Shown here piece after piece: positions 37,422 to 45,614 of a DNA stretch of 61,543 nt; the stretch's first letter is position 1; each line of letters opens with the position of its first letter. Under the pieces are notes generated by a model that saw nothing but the letters and a program-made list of their open reading frames with translations, did not search any database and had not been told where the DNA came from. Made by a program: the position numbers and the translations under genes. Source of the DNA: Melioribacter roseus (lineage in GTDB: Bacteria > Bacteroidota > Ignavibacteria > Ignavibacteriales > Melioribacteraceae); the NCBI GenBank assembly GCA_020724265.1, contig DYHH01000024.1, forward strand, positions 1 through 61,543, in the 5' to 3' direction.

Positions 37422-38857
37422 TGTCAAAGGGAAACGGAAAAAATATTGATTTAGATAATTTGAAAAAATATTCAAATCAACCGCCGGCAGCCGTTGATGT
37501 TGAAAAGATGGTATTGGGTGCAATGCTTCTCGAAGTAGAAGCTGTTCCCAAAGCTATTGAAATTCTTAAACCGGAATATTTCTATGATAAAAAGCATTCG
37601 CATATATTTAATTCTATCCTTTCGCTTTATGATTCTAACGAACCTGTTGATACCGTTACTCTTTACGAAGAACTAAAAAAAGATGGAAAGTTAGATGAAG
37701 TCGGTGGTGCTTCTTATTTAAGCAAACTAGCCGAAGATATTTCATCTGCCGCAAATATTGATTACCATGCTAGAATAATTTTGGAAAAGTGGATATTGAG
37801 AAAACTGATATCCACATCATTTGAAATTGCAACCGATGCATATCAAGGTCAGGATGATGTATTCGATTTACTTGATCAAGCTGAAGCAAAAATATTTAGT
37901 ATATCGGAAGAAAGTACAAAGGAAACTTTTAAATCGATGGATGTTGCGGTTCGAGAAGCATTAGAATTAATTGAATCGATACATAGTAAAAATATTTCTG
38001 CCTTTTCTGTTCCTTCGGGATTTTATCAATTAGATGAAATGCTCGGCGGCTTTCAAAAATCAGATCTTATCATTGTTGCAGCTCGTCCTTCAATGGGTAA
38101 AACGGCATTTGCCCTTTCACTTGCACGCAACGCGGCAATTGAACACAAGGTACCAATTGCAATCTTCAGCCTTGAAATGTCAACCATACAGTTGGCAACA
38201 AGACTTATCTCTGCCGAAGCACGTATTAATGCACATAGTGTTAGAACCGGAAAATTTAGGGCGGAAGAAGGCGCAAAGATCAGCCGTACCGTTCATAAGT
38301 TAAGTAAAGCTCCTATTTATATTGATGATACACCTGCATTAAATATTCTTGAACTCCGTGCAAAAGCAAGAAGATTAAAAACTGAAAAGAAGATCGGTTT
38401 AATTATAGTTGATTACTTACAATTAATGAGTTCAAGTTTTAGAGCCGAAAGTCGTGAAAGAGAAATCTCAATTATATCACGTTCATTAAAAGCTTTGGCA
38501 AAAGAATTAGAAATTCCTGTTATAGCTTTATCACAATTAAATCGTGCGGTAGAGCAGTCTTCCGATAAAAAACCAATGCTTTCACATCTAAGAGAATCCG
38601 GCTCAATTGAGCAGGATGCGGACGTTGTACTCTTTCTCTACAGACCTGAAGTTTATTTCGATTCAATTCAAGGCGAAGAAGATATTAAAGGACTTGCAGA
38701 AGTTATAATCGGTAAACAGCGTAACGGTCCCATCGGTGAAGTAAAACTGCAATTTATCCAAGATTATGCGCGGTTTGAAAACCGGGAATTGTTCCGAGCT
38801 GAAATTCCGGAAATTGCCTCACCTTCCGGTACTCCCGATGAGGATTTCCCGATATGA
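37421..38857 (+). CDS. dnaB: Replicative DNA helicase DnaB
   Basis: A 478-residue DnaB of normal length. N-terminal domain: VEKMVLGAMLLE...EYFYDKKHSHIF. RecA-like helicase domain: Walker A ARPSMGKTAFALSLARN near residue 222, Walker B LIIVDYLQLM, and the ESGSIEQDADVVLFLYRPE segment. No intein is present. Overlaps both neighbours by a few bases, so UDG-dnaB-DUF1460 is a translationally coupled unit. Confidence 0.98.
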   Translation: MSKGNGKNIDLDNLKKYSNQPPAAVDVEKMVLGAMLLEVEAVPKAIEILKPEYFYDKKHSHIFNSILSLYDSNEPVDTVTLYEELKKDGKLDEVGGASYLSKLAEDISSAANIDYHARIILEKWILRKLISTSFEIATDAYQGQDDVFDLLDQAEAKIFSISEESTKETFKSMDVAVREALELIESIHSKNISAFSVPSGFYQLDEMLGGFQKSDLIIVAARPSMGKTAFALSLARNAAIEHKVPIAIFSLEMSTIQLATRLISAEARINAHSVRTGKFRAEEGAKISRTVHKLSKAPIYIDDTPALNILELRAKARRLKTEKKIGLIIVDYLQLMSSSFRAESREREISIISRSLKALAKELEIPVIALSQLNRAVEQSSDKKPMLSHLRESGSIEQDADVVLFLYRPEVYFDSIQGEEDIKGLAEVIIGKQRNGPIGEVKLQFIQDYARFENRELFRAEIPEIASPSGTPDEDFPI

Positions 38858-39705
38858 CCCGCGGAGTTATATTTCTTTTCTTTCTTCCATCTCTCTTTTT
38901 TGCACAGCCGAACTTAACAGATGATAATTTAGAAGTGTGTAATTCAAAATTTGCTTTGGCAATTGAAAAAGATTTATTCAATAAGCCGGTTAATGAAATC
39001 ATAATTGAAATAGGTAAGAGTTTTATAGGTCTTGATTACGAAGCCAATACACTTGAAAAGGGTGATAAAGAAGAATTAGTTATTCACCTTACCGGACTTG
39101 ATTGTTATACGTTTCTTGAAAGCTGTATTGTCTTTGCTCGCTGTATTCGGAAGAGCGATACTACCTTTAATTGTTATCGAAGTGAATTAGAAAATATTCG
39201 GTATAGAAACGGGAAACTTGACGATTATCCTTCGCGTCTTCACTATTTTTCTGACTGGATTTACGATATGAATAAAAGAGGAATTGCTGAAGATATCACA
39301 AAAAAGATCGGCGGCGAACCTTATGATAATTTTGTTAATTTTATGAGTACACATCCTAATTCTTACAAACGATTGAAACATAATCCGGATTTTATTGAAG
39401 AAATAGAAGAGATTGAAAAAGAAATAAACTCAAGGGAGTATTATTACATCCCTCAAACAAAGATCAAATTAGTTGAGGATAAAATTCAATCAGGTGATAT
39501 TATTGGTATTACAACTAACATTTCCGGCTTGGATATATCACATACCGGAATCGCAATTAGGATGAAAGACGGAAGAATACATCTACTCCACGCTCCGAAT
39601 GTCGGAAAGAAAATCGAAATTTCAGAAAAGCCCTTGGCTGAATATATACAATCAATAAAACAGCAAACGGGGATAATGGTTCTCAGGGTTTCTTCTTCTT
39701 TATAA
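38854..39705 (+). CDS. DUF1460 (amidase-like) exported protein
   Basis: A 283-residue exported protein with a short signal peptide (MTRGVIFLFFLPSLFFAQ). It resembles DUF1460, an NlpC/P60-like fold linked to peptidoglycan amidase activity: LTGLDCYTFLESC carries the presumed catalytic cysteine, and the histidine is probably in DISHTGIAIRM. Its ATG overlaps the dnaB stop by four bases (ATGA). Confidence 0.82.
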   Translation: MTRGVIFLFFLPSLFFAQPNLTDDNLEVCNSKFALAIEKDLFNKPVNEIIIEIGKSFIGLDYEANTLEKGDKEELVIHLTGLDCYTFLESCIVFARCIRKSDTTFNCYRSELENIRYRNGKLDDYPSRLHYFSDWIYDMNKRGIAEDITKKIGGEPYDNFVNFMSTHPNSYKRLKHNPDFIEEIEEIEKEINSREYYYIPQTKIKLVEDKIQSGDIIGITTNISGLDISHTGIAIRMKDGRIHLLHAPNVGKKIEISEKPLAEYIQSIKQQTGIMVLRVSSSL

Positions 39706-39770
39706 TAATTTCTCTCTTGATGTCGTTTAATTTTATCATTATTATTAATTAAATGTAATTGGGGTAATTT

Positions 39771-39977
39771 ATGAAGGAAATAAATTATGTAATATGGCGG
39801 GAAGATCAATATTATGTTGCTCGTTGTCTGAATGTGGAGGTTTCGAGTTTTGGTGAAACAATTGAAGAAGCGATAAATAATTTAAAAGAAGCTGTCGAAT
39901 TGTATTTTGAAGGTGATGAAGTTGAATACTCAATTATAAATCCAATTCTTTTGGGTAGAGATATAATTAATGCCTAA
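39771..39977 (+). CDS. hicB: HicB-like antitoxin
   Basis: A 68-residue HicB-type protein. The short partial RNase-H-like fold is recognisable: NYVIWREDQYYVARCLNVEVSSFGETIEEAINN followed by LKEAVELYF. There is no C-terminal DNA-binding domain, as in the short HicB group. The hicA-like frame starts eight bases before its stop. Its reading frame is intact although the toxin's is not. Confidence 0.8.
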   Translation: MKEINYVIWREDQYYVARCLNVEVSSFGETIEEAINNLKEAVELYFEGDEVEYSIINPILLGRDIINA

Positions 39978-40185
39978 GTTATATTCCTCTAAGGAAATTG
40001 AAAAGGTTTTACTTAAGTTAAACTTCCAATTAGTTTCTCAAAAGGGATCTCACTGAAAGTACAAAAATAATAGTGGTCGTGTTGTAATATTAGTTATGAA
40101 TAAAAAGGAAATTCCCATTGGGACATTTAAGAGCTTGTTGAAACAAGCTGATATTTCAGAGAAACAATTTAAAGAACTTCTTTAA
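39970..40185 (+). pseudogene. hicA: HicA toxin interrupted by an in-frame TGA
   Basis: Read through, the frame gives 71 codons with the HicA plan: start PKLYSSKEIEKVLLKLNF, core QKGSH, and end KKEIPIGTFKSLLKQADIS. A TGA at 40054-40056 falls at codon 29, directly after the catalytic histidine of GSH. Intact HicA proteins have a residue such as His or Trp there, followed by a K/R-Y pair, as in this frame (KY). TGG to TGA is a single-base change. The remaining 28-residue peptide cannot fold as a dsRNA-binding ribonuclease. The tail runs into the convergent nfo gene's stop. Confidence 0.8.
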
Positions 40186-41042
40186 TTATCATTCTTAATC
40201 AAATCTATAAGCACTTTCAAATTTTCAACATCTTCTTTCATTTCCTTTCCCTTCGGTGTTTCTAAAATTTTCGGGATATGAAGAAGTTTTTTATCGTTCA
40301 TAATAATTGTAAATCCTTCTCTGCCAATGAATCCTTTCCCGATATGTTCGTGTCTATCAACTCTACTGCCAAGTTCCTTTTTACTGTCATTTAAATGAAT
40401 ACATTTTAATAAATCCAAGCCAATTATGTCATCAAAATCTTTTATAGTTTTTTTATAACCATCAATTGACTTAATATCGTAACCGGCAGCAAAAATATGA
40501 GCGGTATCAATACAAACACACATTCGCTCCTTTTCATCAACAAGTTCAATAATTCTTCTTAATTGCTCAAACGTATAACCTAAGTTTGTTCCTTGTCCTG
40601 CGGTTGTTTCCAGCATACTTTTTACTTTATAGTTTTTTGTAAATGAATGAGCAATGTTGATTGAGTCGGCAATCATTTTTAATCCATCTTCTTCGCCTTG
40701 TCCTAAATGAGCGCCGGGATGAAAATTCAAATATTCTATTCCAAGCTGTTCACATCGTTGTAATTCATCGAGAAATGCATTGCGTGATTTCTTTAAAATA
40801 GTTTTATCCTTTGCACAAAGATTAATTAAGTAAGAATCGTGCACAACAACATACTTAATGTTGGATTGCTGCAATTTTTCCTTGAATAATTTAATTTCTT
40901 TTGCATCAAGAGGTTTTGCATTCCATTGATTGTTATTTTTGGAGAAGATTTGTATCGCGGTAAAATTAACTTCGGATGCTCTATCAATCGATTTTGAAAC
41001 TCCTCCCGCAATTGATGTATGTGCACCGAGTAAGTGCTGCAA
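40182..41042 (-). CDS. nfo: Endonuclease IV (AP endonuclease)
   Basis: A 286-residue Nfo. Family signatures: LLGAHTSIAGGVSKSIDRA, the TIM-barrel zinc ligands around HPGAHLGQGEEDG, VCIDTAHIFAAGYDI and HLNDSKKELGSRVDRHEHIGKG. It cleaves DNA at abasic sites. Translation starts at TTG 41042 with AAAGG upstream. It lies two bases after the gatB stop, so the two genes form one unit. Confidence 0.96.
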   Translation of the reverse strand: MQHLLGAHTSIAGGVSKSIDRASEVNFTAIQIFSKNNNQWNAKPLDAKEIKLFKEKLQQSNIKYVVVHDSYLINLCAKDKTILKKSRNAFLDELQRCEQLGIEYLNFHPGAHLGQGEEDGLKMIADSINIAHSFTKNYKVKSMLETTAGQGTNLGYTFEQLRRIIELVDEKERMCVCIDTAHIFAAGYDIKSIDGYKKTIKDFDDIIGLDLLKCIHLNDSKKELGSRVDRHEHIGKGFIGREGFTIIMNDKKLLHIPKILETPKGKEMKEDVENLKVLIDLIKNDN

Positions 41043-41044
41043 GA

Positions 41045-42478
41045 TTATCCTTTCAATTTTTTAGTCAGTATTTCATTTACAAGTTGCGGATTTGCTTTGC
41101 CTTTTGTTTCTCTCATTACTTGTCCGACCAAAAAACCGAATACTTTTTCTTTGCCGTTCCTGTACTCCTCAACTTGAATTGAATTAGATGATAAAATTTT
41201 GTCAATAACATTCTCTAGTTCAGAAGAATCTGTTATTTGAACAAGATTTTTTTCCTTTATTATTATTTCGGGATCAATATTCGATTTCAGTAATTCTTCA
41301 AAAAGCTCTTTCCCAATTTTTCCGGAGATCGTATTGTTGTTAATTAATTCAATCAATTTCCCGATATTTTTTGGTGAGATAGAAAAATCTTTTATCGAAA
41401 TTTTATTTTCATTGATAACTTTGGAAATATCACCCATCACCCAATTGCTAGCTGATTTATAGTCATCAGTAAACTCCAAAACAGCTTCATAATAATCAGC
41501 CATATCTTTTGTGCTTGTTAAAATTTCAGCATCATATTCCGGAAGGTTAAATTGCTTTATAAATCTTTCTCTACGAACTTTGGGTAACTCGGGCATTTTG
41601 GATGTAATTTTAGTTTTCCATTTTTCATCAATAACAATGGGCATTAGATCGGGATCGGGAAAGTAACGGTAGTCGTGCGATTCCTCTTTACTTCGCATTG
41701 GAAAAGCTTCATTTAGATCGGCATTCCAGAGTAATGTTTCTTGAGTAATAGTTCCGCCTTCTTCCAAAATTTCAATTTGTCTTTTTATTTCAAAATCAAT
41801 TGCCCGCTCAACATTTCGAAAAGAGTTCATATTTTTGACTTCAGTTTTGGTACCTAATTTATCACCGTATTTTCTAACAGAGACATTTGCATCACAACGC
41901 AGTGAGCCTTCTTCCATATTTCCGTCGCAGATTCCAAGATATGTAACAATCTGCTTCAAATTAATTAGATATTCGTATGCCTCTTTTGCTGAAGAAATAT
42001 CCGGCTCAGTTACAATTTCAATCAATGGTGTACCACAGCGGTTGAGATCAACCAATGTATCCGAACCTTGATCATGAATTGATTTACCTGCATCTTCTTC
42101 AAGGTGAATTCTTTTTATACGAATTATTTTATCTGATCCTTCTGCTGTTTTGACTTCGATATGACCGTTCTCACAAATCGGTTTTTCGAACTGAGATATT
42201 TGATAACCTTTAGGCAGATCGGGGTAAAAATAATTTTTGCGTGCAAAAATTGACTGTTCATTCACGACACAATTCACAGCTAATCCCATCAAAACAGCAT
42301 ATTCAATTGCTTGTTTGTTTGTAACAGGCAAAGCTCCGGGATGACCAAGACAGACGGGACAAACATTAGAATTCGGCGGTGAACCAAACTTAATTGAGCA
42401 AGCGCAAAATAATTTTGTGTTTGTTATTAATTGTGCGTGTACTTCTAACCCGATTACAGCTTCGTATTTTTCTTTCAT
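41045..42478 (-). CDS. gatB: Aspartyl/glutamyl-tRNA amidotransferase subunit B
   Basis: A 477-residue GatB that turns misacylated Glu-tRNA(Gln) or Asp-tRNA(Asn) into the amidated forms. Motifs: EAVIGLEVHAQL, the zinc Cys set CACSIKFG...CPVCLGHPGALP, LPKGYQISQ, EDAGKSIHD and KTEVKNMNSFRNVERAIDFE. The C-terminal YqeY-like tail ends EIL. GatC is encoded 19 kb away; gatA is not in the window. Confidence 0.97.
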   Translation of the reverse strand: MKEKYEAVIGLEVHAQLITNTKLFCACSIKFGSPPNSNVCPVCLGHPGALPVTNKQAIEYAVLMGLAVNCVVNEQSIFARKNYFYPDLPKGYQISQFEKPICENGHIEVKTAEGSDKIIRIKRIHLEEDAGKSIHDQGSDTLVDLNRCGTPLIEIVTEPDISSAKEAYEYLINLKQIVTYLGICDGNMEEGSLRCDANVSVRKYGDKLGTKTEVKNMNSFRNVERAIDFEIKRQIEILEEGGTITQETLLWNADLNEAFPMRSKEESHDYRYFPDPDLMPIVIDEKWKTKITSKMPELPKVRRERFIKQFNLPEYDAEILTSTKDMADYYEAVLEFTDDYKSASNWVMGDISKVINENKISIKDFSISPKNIGKLIELINNNTISGKIGKELFEELLKSNIDPEIIIKEKNLVQITDSSELENVIDKILSSNSIQVEEYRNGKEKVFGFLVGQVMRETKGKANPQLVNEILTKKLKG

Positions 42479-42537
42479 ACATATAAGGAATTTTGAAGGG
42501 TAAATATAAGGAAAGGATTAGACAATCGTGAAGATAG

Positions 42538-42558
42538 AGAGGGGAGCAAGTCCCCTCT
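42538..42558 (-). terminator. Hairpin after the outer-membrane protein gene
   Basis: AGAGGGGA (42538-42545) pairs with TCCCCTCT (42551-42558) over a GCAAG loop. It lies about ten bases after the barrel-protein stop and before gatB. The following T-run is weak. Confidence 0.7.
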
Positions 42559-42567
42559 TAATTTATA

Positions 42568-43191
42568 CTATCTAAACAAAATTCTTATCCCGGCATTCAA
42601 AGCCCAATTGTTTGCGGTAAAGGAAGGGTTGTCATCATCGTCAACATCTTCGAGGTCTAATTTTCTTTTAACAAAATGAAATGGTATTTCTGCAAAAATG
42701 GCAATCGTTTTTCCAATTTTGAAATCAATACCTGCTGCTATATAAAAACCAAATGCAGTTTTAAAATCTTCCTCTTCTGCAGGAGCAAATGCCTTATATG
42801 CAGATTCAGGTTCCCATTTTAGTTTTCCCATGTATGCGCCGCCACCTGCTTTTCCGTATGGTTGGATTGCTTCATTACCAATATTTACTCTCAAAAATCC
42901 GCCAAGGAATAATTGAGTAATCTGAACCTCGCCGACTTTAGTTCCGGATTGTTCAACTTCAAAAGCAAACGGAACTGCTGAGAAGCTTGCATCAGCACCA
43001 AATTGAAGCATCCCATCACCCAAAGTAATTTGAACACCGATAGGAACATAACCCGCTTGGTTTTCCGGCTTCATCTGGAAATCGTCAAAATCAAAAGCGG
43101 ATCTTCCGACACCAACATAACCGGCAACACTTGATTGAGCATGAATAGTAACTGCAAACAAAAAAATAAAAATAATAGAAAGTTTTTTCAT
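42568..43191 (-). CDS. Outer-membrane beta-barrel protein
   Basis: A 207-residue exported protein. ATG 43191 is chosen because GGAGGG precedes it and the signal peptide MKKLSIIFIFLFAVTIHAQ starts there. The mature part has alternating amphipathic strands, glycine-rich turns (AGGGAYMGKLKW, AAGIDFKIGKTIAIFAEIPF) and a C-terminal aromatic residue (IRILFR). This is the plan of the small OmpW/OmpX-like barrels. Ligand unknown. Confidence 0.78.
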   Translation of the reverse strand: MKKLSIIFIFLFAVTIHAQSSVAGYVGVGRSAFDFDDFQMKPENQAGYVPIGVQITLGDGMLQFGADASFSAVPFAFEVEQSGTKVGEVQITQLFLGGFLRVNIGNEAIQPYGKAGGGAYMGKLKWEPESAYKAFAPAEEEDFKTAFGFYIAAGIDFKIGKTIAIFAEIPFHFVKRKLDLEDVDDDDNPSFTANNWALNAGIRILFR

Positions 43192-43368
43192 TACACCCTC
43201 CACATTGATTAATTAAACAAGATAACTAAATCTTGATATTGCAATATAATTTTTTGTTATCAAATCAAATGTGATTTTGTTACTTAATAGAACATCACGT
43301 CCATTATTTTACTTTTTTGTGATTTATATGGATATTTATAAATCATTTAGATAATAAAAGGATATTGG

Positions 43369-44091
43369 ATGAATTTAGATGTACTTGTCTTTGCATCACA
43401 CCCGGATGATGCCGAACTTGGAATGGGGGGAACAATTGCAAAATTCGTTAACTCAAATTTTAAAGTCGGCATAATTGATCTTACTCGTGGTGAAATGGGT
43501 ACGAGAGGAAACGAAGACATTAGAAAACAAGAATCTGAAAATGCGTCGAAAATATTAAGAGTTTCTGCACGTGAAAATTTAGGGCTTCCGGATGGTAAAC
43601 TAAAATTAAATGAAGATTATGTTCATGTAGTAATTCAGCAAATACGCAGGTTCAAACCACAATTAATTTTTGCTCCATATTTTAATGACCGTCACCCGGA
43701 TCATATAGGAACAAGTAGAATTGTCAAAGAAGCTTTTTTCTTTAGCGGGTTGACAAAAATTGAAACGGAATTTGAAGGAGTTAAACAACATCCTTTTAGA
43801 CCGAATAAAATATTTTATTACATGCAGTATTATGAATTTACTCCCTCTTTTATTTGTGACATAAGTGATACATTCAAAACAAAGATGAAGTCTATTAAAG
43901 CATTTAGCACACAATTTTTTAATGAGGAAAACAAAATCGATGAACCGGAAACATTTATAAGTCAATTGAATTTTATAAAATTTATCGAAGCACGAGCAAA
44001 GTATTTCGGATTCAAAATTGGAAAAGATTACGGTGAACCATTCTTTTCTGAAGAAGAAATAGAATTAGATTTAACAAGCTTTTTGAAATAA
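43369..44091 (+). CDS. bshB1: Bacillithiol biosynthesis deacetylase BshB1-like (PIG-L family)
   Basis: A 240-residue PIG-L-type deacetylase. The zinc motif AHPDD is replaced by ASHPDDAELGMGGT with the same H-P-D-D, followed by the BshB1-like IDLTRGEMGTRG and RENLGLPDGKL; the second histidine pair is in FNDRHPDHIGTS. BshB1 removes acetyl from GlcNAc-malate in bacillithiol synthesis. The bshA and bshC genes are not in the window. It is 10 bases from the next gene. Confidence 0.88.
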   Translation: MNLDVLVFASHPDDAELGMGGTIAKFVNSNFKVGIIDLTRGEMGTRGNEDIRKQESENASKILRVSARENLGLPDGKLKLNEDYVHVVIQQIRRFKPQLIFAPYFNDRHPDHIGTSRIVKEAFFFSGLTKIETEFEGVKQHPFRPNKIFYYMQYYEFTPSFICDISDTFKTKMKSIKAFSTQFFNEENKIDEPETFISQLNFIKFIEARAKYFGFKIGKDYGEPFFSEEEIELDLTSFLK

Positions 44092-44101
44092 AGGAGTAGA
44101 A

Positions 44102-44962
44102 ATGAAAGTTGGGTTAATCGGTACCGGTTTAATGGGAAAACCGATGTCGCAGAAAATAAAGAATGCCGGTTTTAATATTACCGTATTTAATAGATCCATT
44201 GAAAAAGCAAAAGTACTTTCGGATTATGGAATTGAGGTTTCCAAATCTCCAGCCAAATTAATAGAATCAGTAGATGTTATAATTACAATGCTTTCCGATT
44301 TTAACGCTATTGTCAGCTCATTATTCATAGAGAATAGTTCGTTCAAAAATAAAACAGTAATTCAAATGAGTACAATCTCTCCCAAAGAGAGTATTCTATT
44401 AAAAGAGAGGATTAATAAATTTGGCGGCTATTATTTTGAAGCACCTGTTCTCGGAAGTCTTCAGCAAATTGAAGAAAAAAAATTAATTGTTTTGGTTGGG
44501 GGAAATGAAGAAGATAAAAATAAGTATGAAAAATTATTTGAATCATTCAGCAATAAAATTGTTTACATAGGTGAAGTGGGAAAAGCTGCTGCAATAAAAT
44601 TATCACTCAATCAATTAATTGCATCCGAAACCGCAGCATTCTCAATGAGTTTGGGTTACTTGCGTGAAAATAATGTTGAAGTTGAAAAATTTATGGATAT
44701 TCTTCGAGGAAGTGCTTTATACGCACCTACATTTGATAAAAAACTTCCGAATTTTTTAGAACGCAATTTTGAAAACCCGAATTTTCCGTTGAAACATCTT
44801 CTGAAAGATGTGCGGCTGATGATAAGTCAGTTTAAACAAGATGGAATAAACACATTGCCTCTTGAAGGTGTTGAAGAAATAATCAAAAAAGGAATTGAAA
44901 ATAAGTTATGCGAGAAAGATTATTCTTCTCTTTACAATGTTATTCATCCTGGGGCAAAATAA
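44102..44962 (+). CDS. NAD(P)-dependent beta-hydroxyacid dehydrogenase
   Basis: A 286-residue member of the 3-hydroxyisobutyrate dehydrogenase/glyoxylate reductase family. Cofactor loop GLIGTGLMGKPM at 4-15; catalytic lysine in GKAAAIKLSLNQLIAS. It reduces a small beta-hydroxy- or 2-oxo acid, possibly succinic semialdehyde or glyoxylate; substrate not determined. AGGAG precedes the ATG, and bshB1 is probably co-transcribed. Confidence 0.88.
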   Translation: MKVGLIGTGLMGKPMSQKIKNAGFNITVFNRSIEKAKVLSDYGIEVSKSPAKLIESVDVIITMLSDFNAIVSSLFIENSSFKNKTVIQMSTISPKESILLKERINKFGGYYFEAPVLGSLQQIEEKKLIVLVGGNEEDKNKYEKLFESFSNKIVYIGEVGKAAAIKLSLNQLIASETAAFSMSLGYLRENNVEVEKFMDILRGSALYAPTFDKKLPNFLERNFENPNFPLKHLLKDVRLMISQFKQDGINTLPLEGVEEIIKKGIENKLCEKDYSSLYNVIHPGAK

Positions 44963-44990
44963 ATTTGTCGGGGATGAAGTAATTTTGAAT

Positions 44991-45257
44991 CTATTTATAT
45001 ATTGAAAATCTTTTTTCCATTTCGTCGGATAAGATCAATTTAATTACTGAAGTATAACTAACATCTCTTTCGCTGGCATATGCTTTTATTTGGTTTAACA
45101 ATCTGTTTGGTAGCCGTATGCTTACAACTTTAGTAGGTTGTTCATCGATCAAATCAAACCCCAAATCCTTTAATTTTTGCGGATGATTCCGATCAATTAG
45201 AGTAGTAGTATCTTTATGATCATATTCAATTATTTCTTTTAGCTTTTTCTTCTTCAT
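44991..45257 (-). CDS. brnA: BrnA/CopG-like ribbon-helix-helix antitoxin
   Basis: An 88-residue protein ending in a ribbon-helix-helix: KVVSIRLPNRLLNQIKAYASE, then VSYTSVIKLILSDEM. The lysine-rich start overlaps the toxin gene's end by 32 bases. It follows the toxin gene, the usual brnT-brnA order. It should bind the toxin and repress the locus. Confidence 0.8.
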   Translation of the reverse strand: MKKKKLKEIIEYDHKDTTTLIDRNHPQKLKDLGFDLIDEQPTKVVSIRLPNRLLNQIKAYASERDVSYTSVIKLILSDEMEKRFSIYK

Positions 45258-45525
45258 ATACTTTTCTTTCTTTTTTTGATGCAGTTCTGCAGCTAATTAT
45301 TCTGATTTTTTTCAGTCTTACAGTGAACACCGATGTTAATATTCTATTAAGTATACTTGACCCATATGCAATCCATCGAATTTCTTCATGAGTTGAATGA
45401 ACTTTATCTTTATATATAACCAAATTATTGTCATAAAATATACTTTCTGCCTCCAGCTGTGAAACACCGTGCTTTGTTTCATTCTTTTGAATATTCCATT
45501 GATCCCAGTCAAAATTAATATTCAT
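45226..45525 (-). CDS. brnT: BrnT-like toxin (DUF497)
   Basis: A 99-residue ribonuclease-type toxin. Family pattern: NFDWDQWNIQKNETKHGVSQ, LEAESIFYDN, a STHEEIRW segment, FTVRLKKIRIISCRTASKKE and a final ERKVYEE. All of these are intact and no frame break is seen. Encoded directly before its antitoxin. Confidence 0.87.
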   Translation of the reverse strand: MNINFDWDQWNIQKNETKHGVSQLEAESIFYDNNLVIYKDKVHSTHEEIRWIAYGSSILNRILTSVFTVRLKKIRIISCRTASKKERKVYEEEKAKRNN

Positions 45526-45614
45526 AACAAAATCTATAAAAAATAAGATGTAGTATCAAGCACTACATAATTTTGAGAATACCATTACCTAAAAAATTAC
45601 TTTCTACTTACATT

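Noticed and set aside
40054-40056. TGA in hicA read as selenocysteine or tryptophan
   Set aside because: No selenocysteine-insertion structure is visible, and other genes here use TGA as stop in normal positions (for example the antitoxin stop at 48035).
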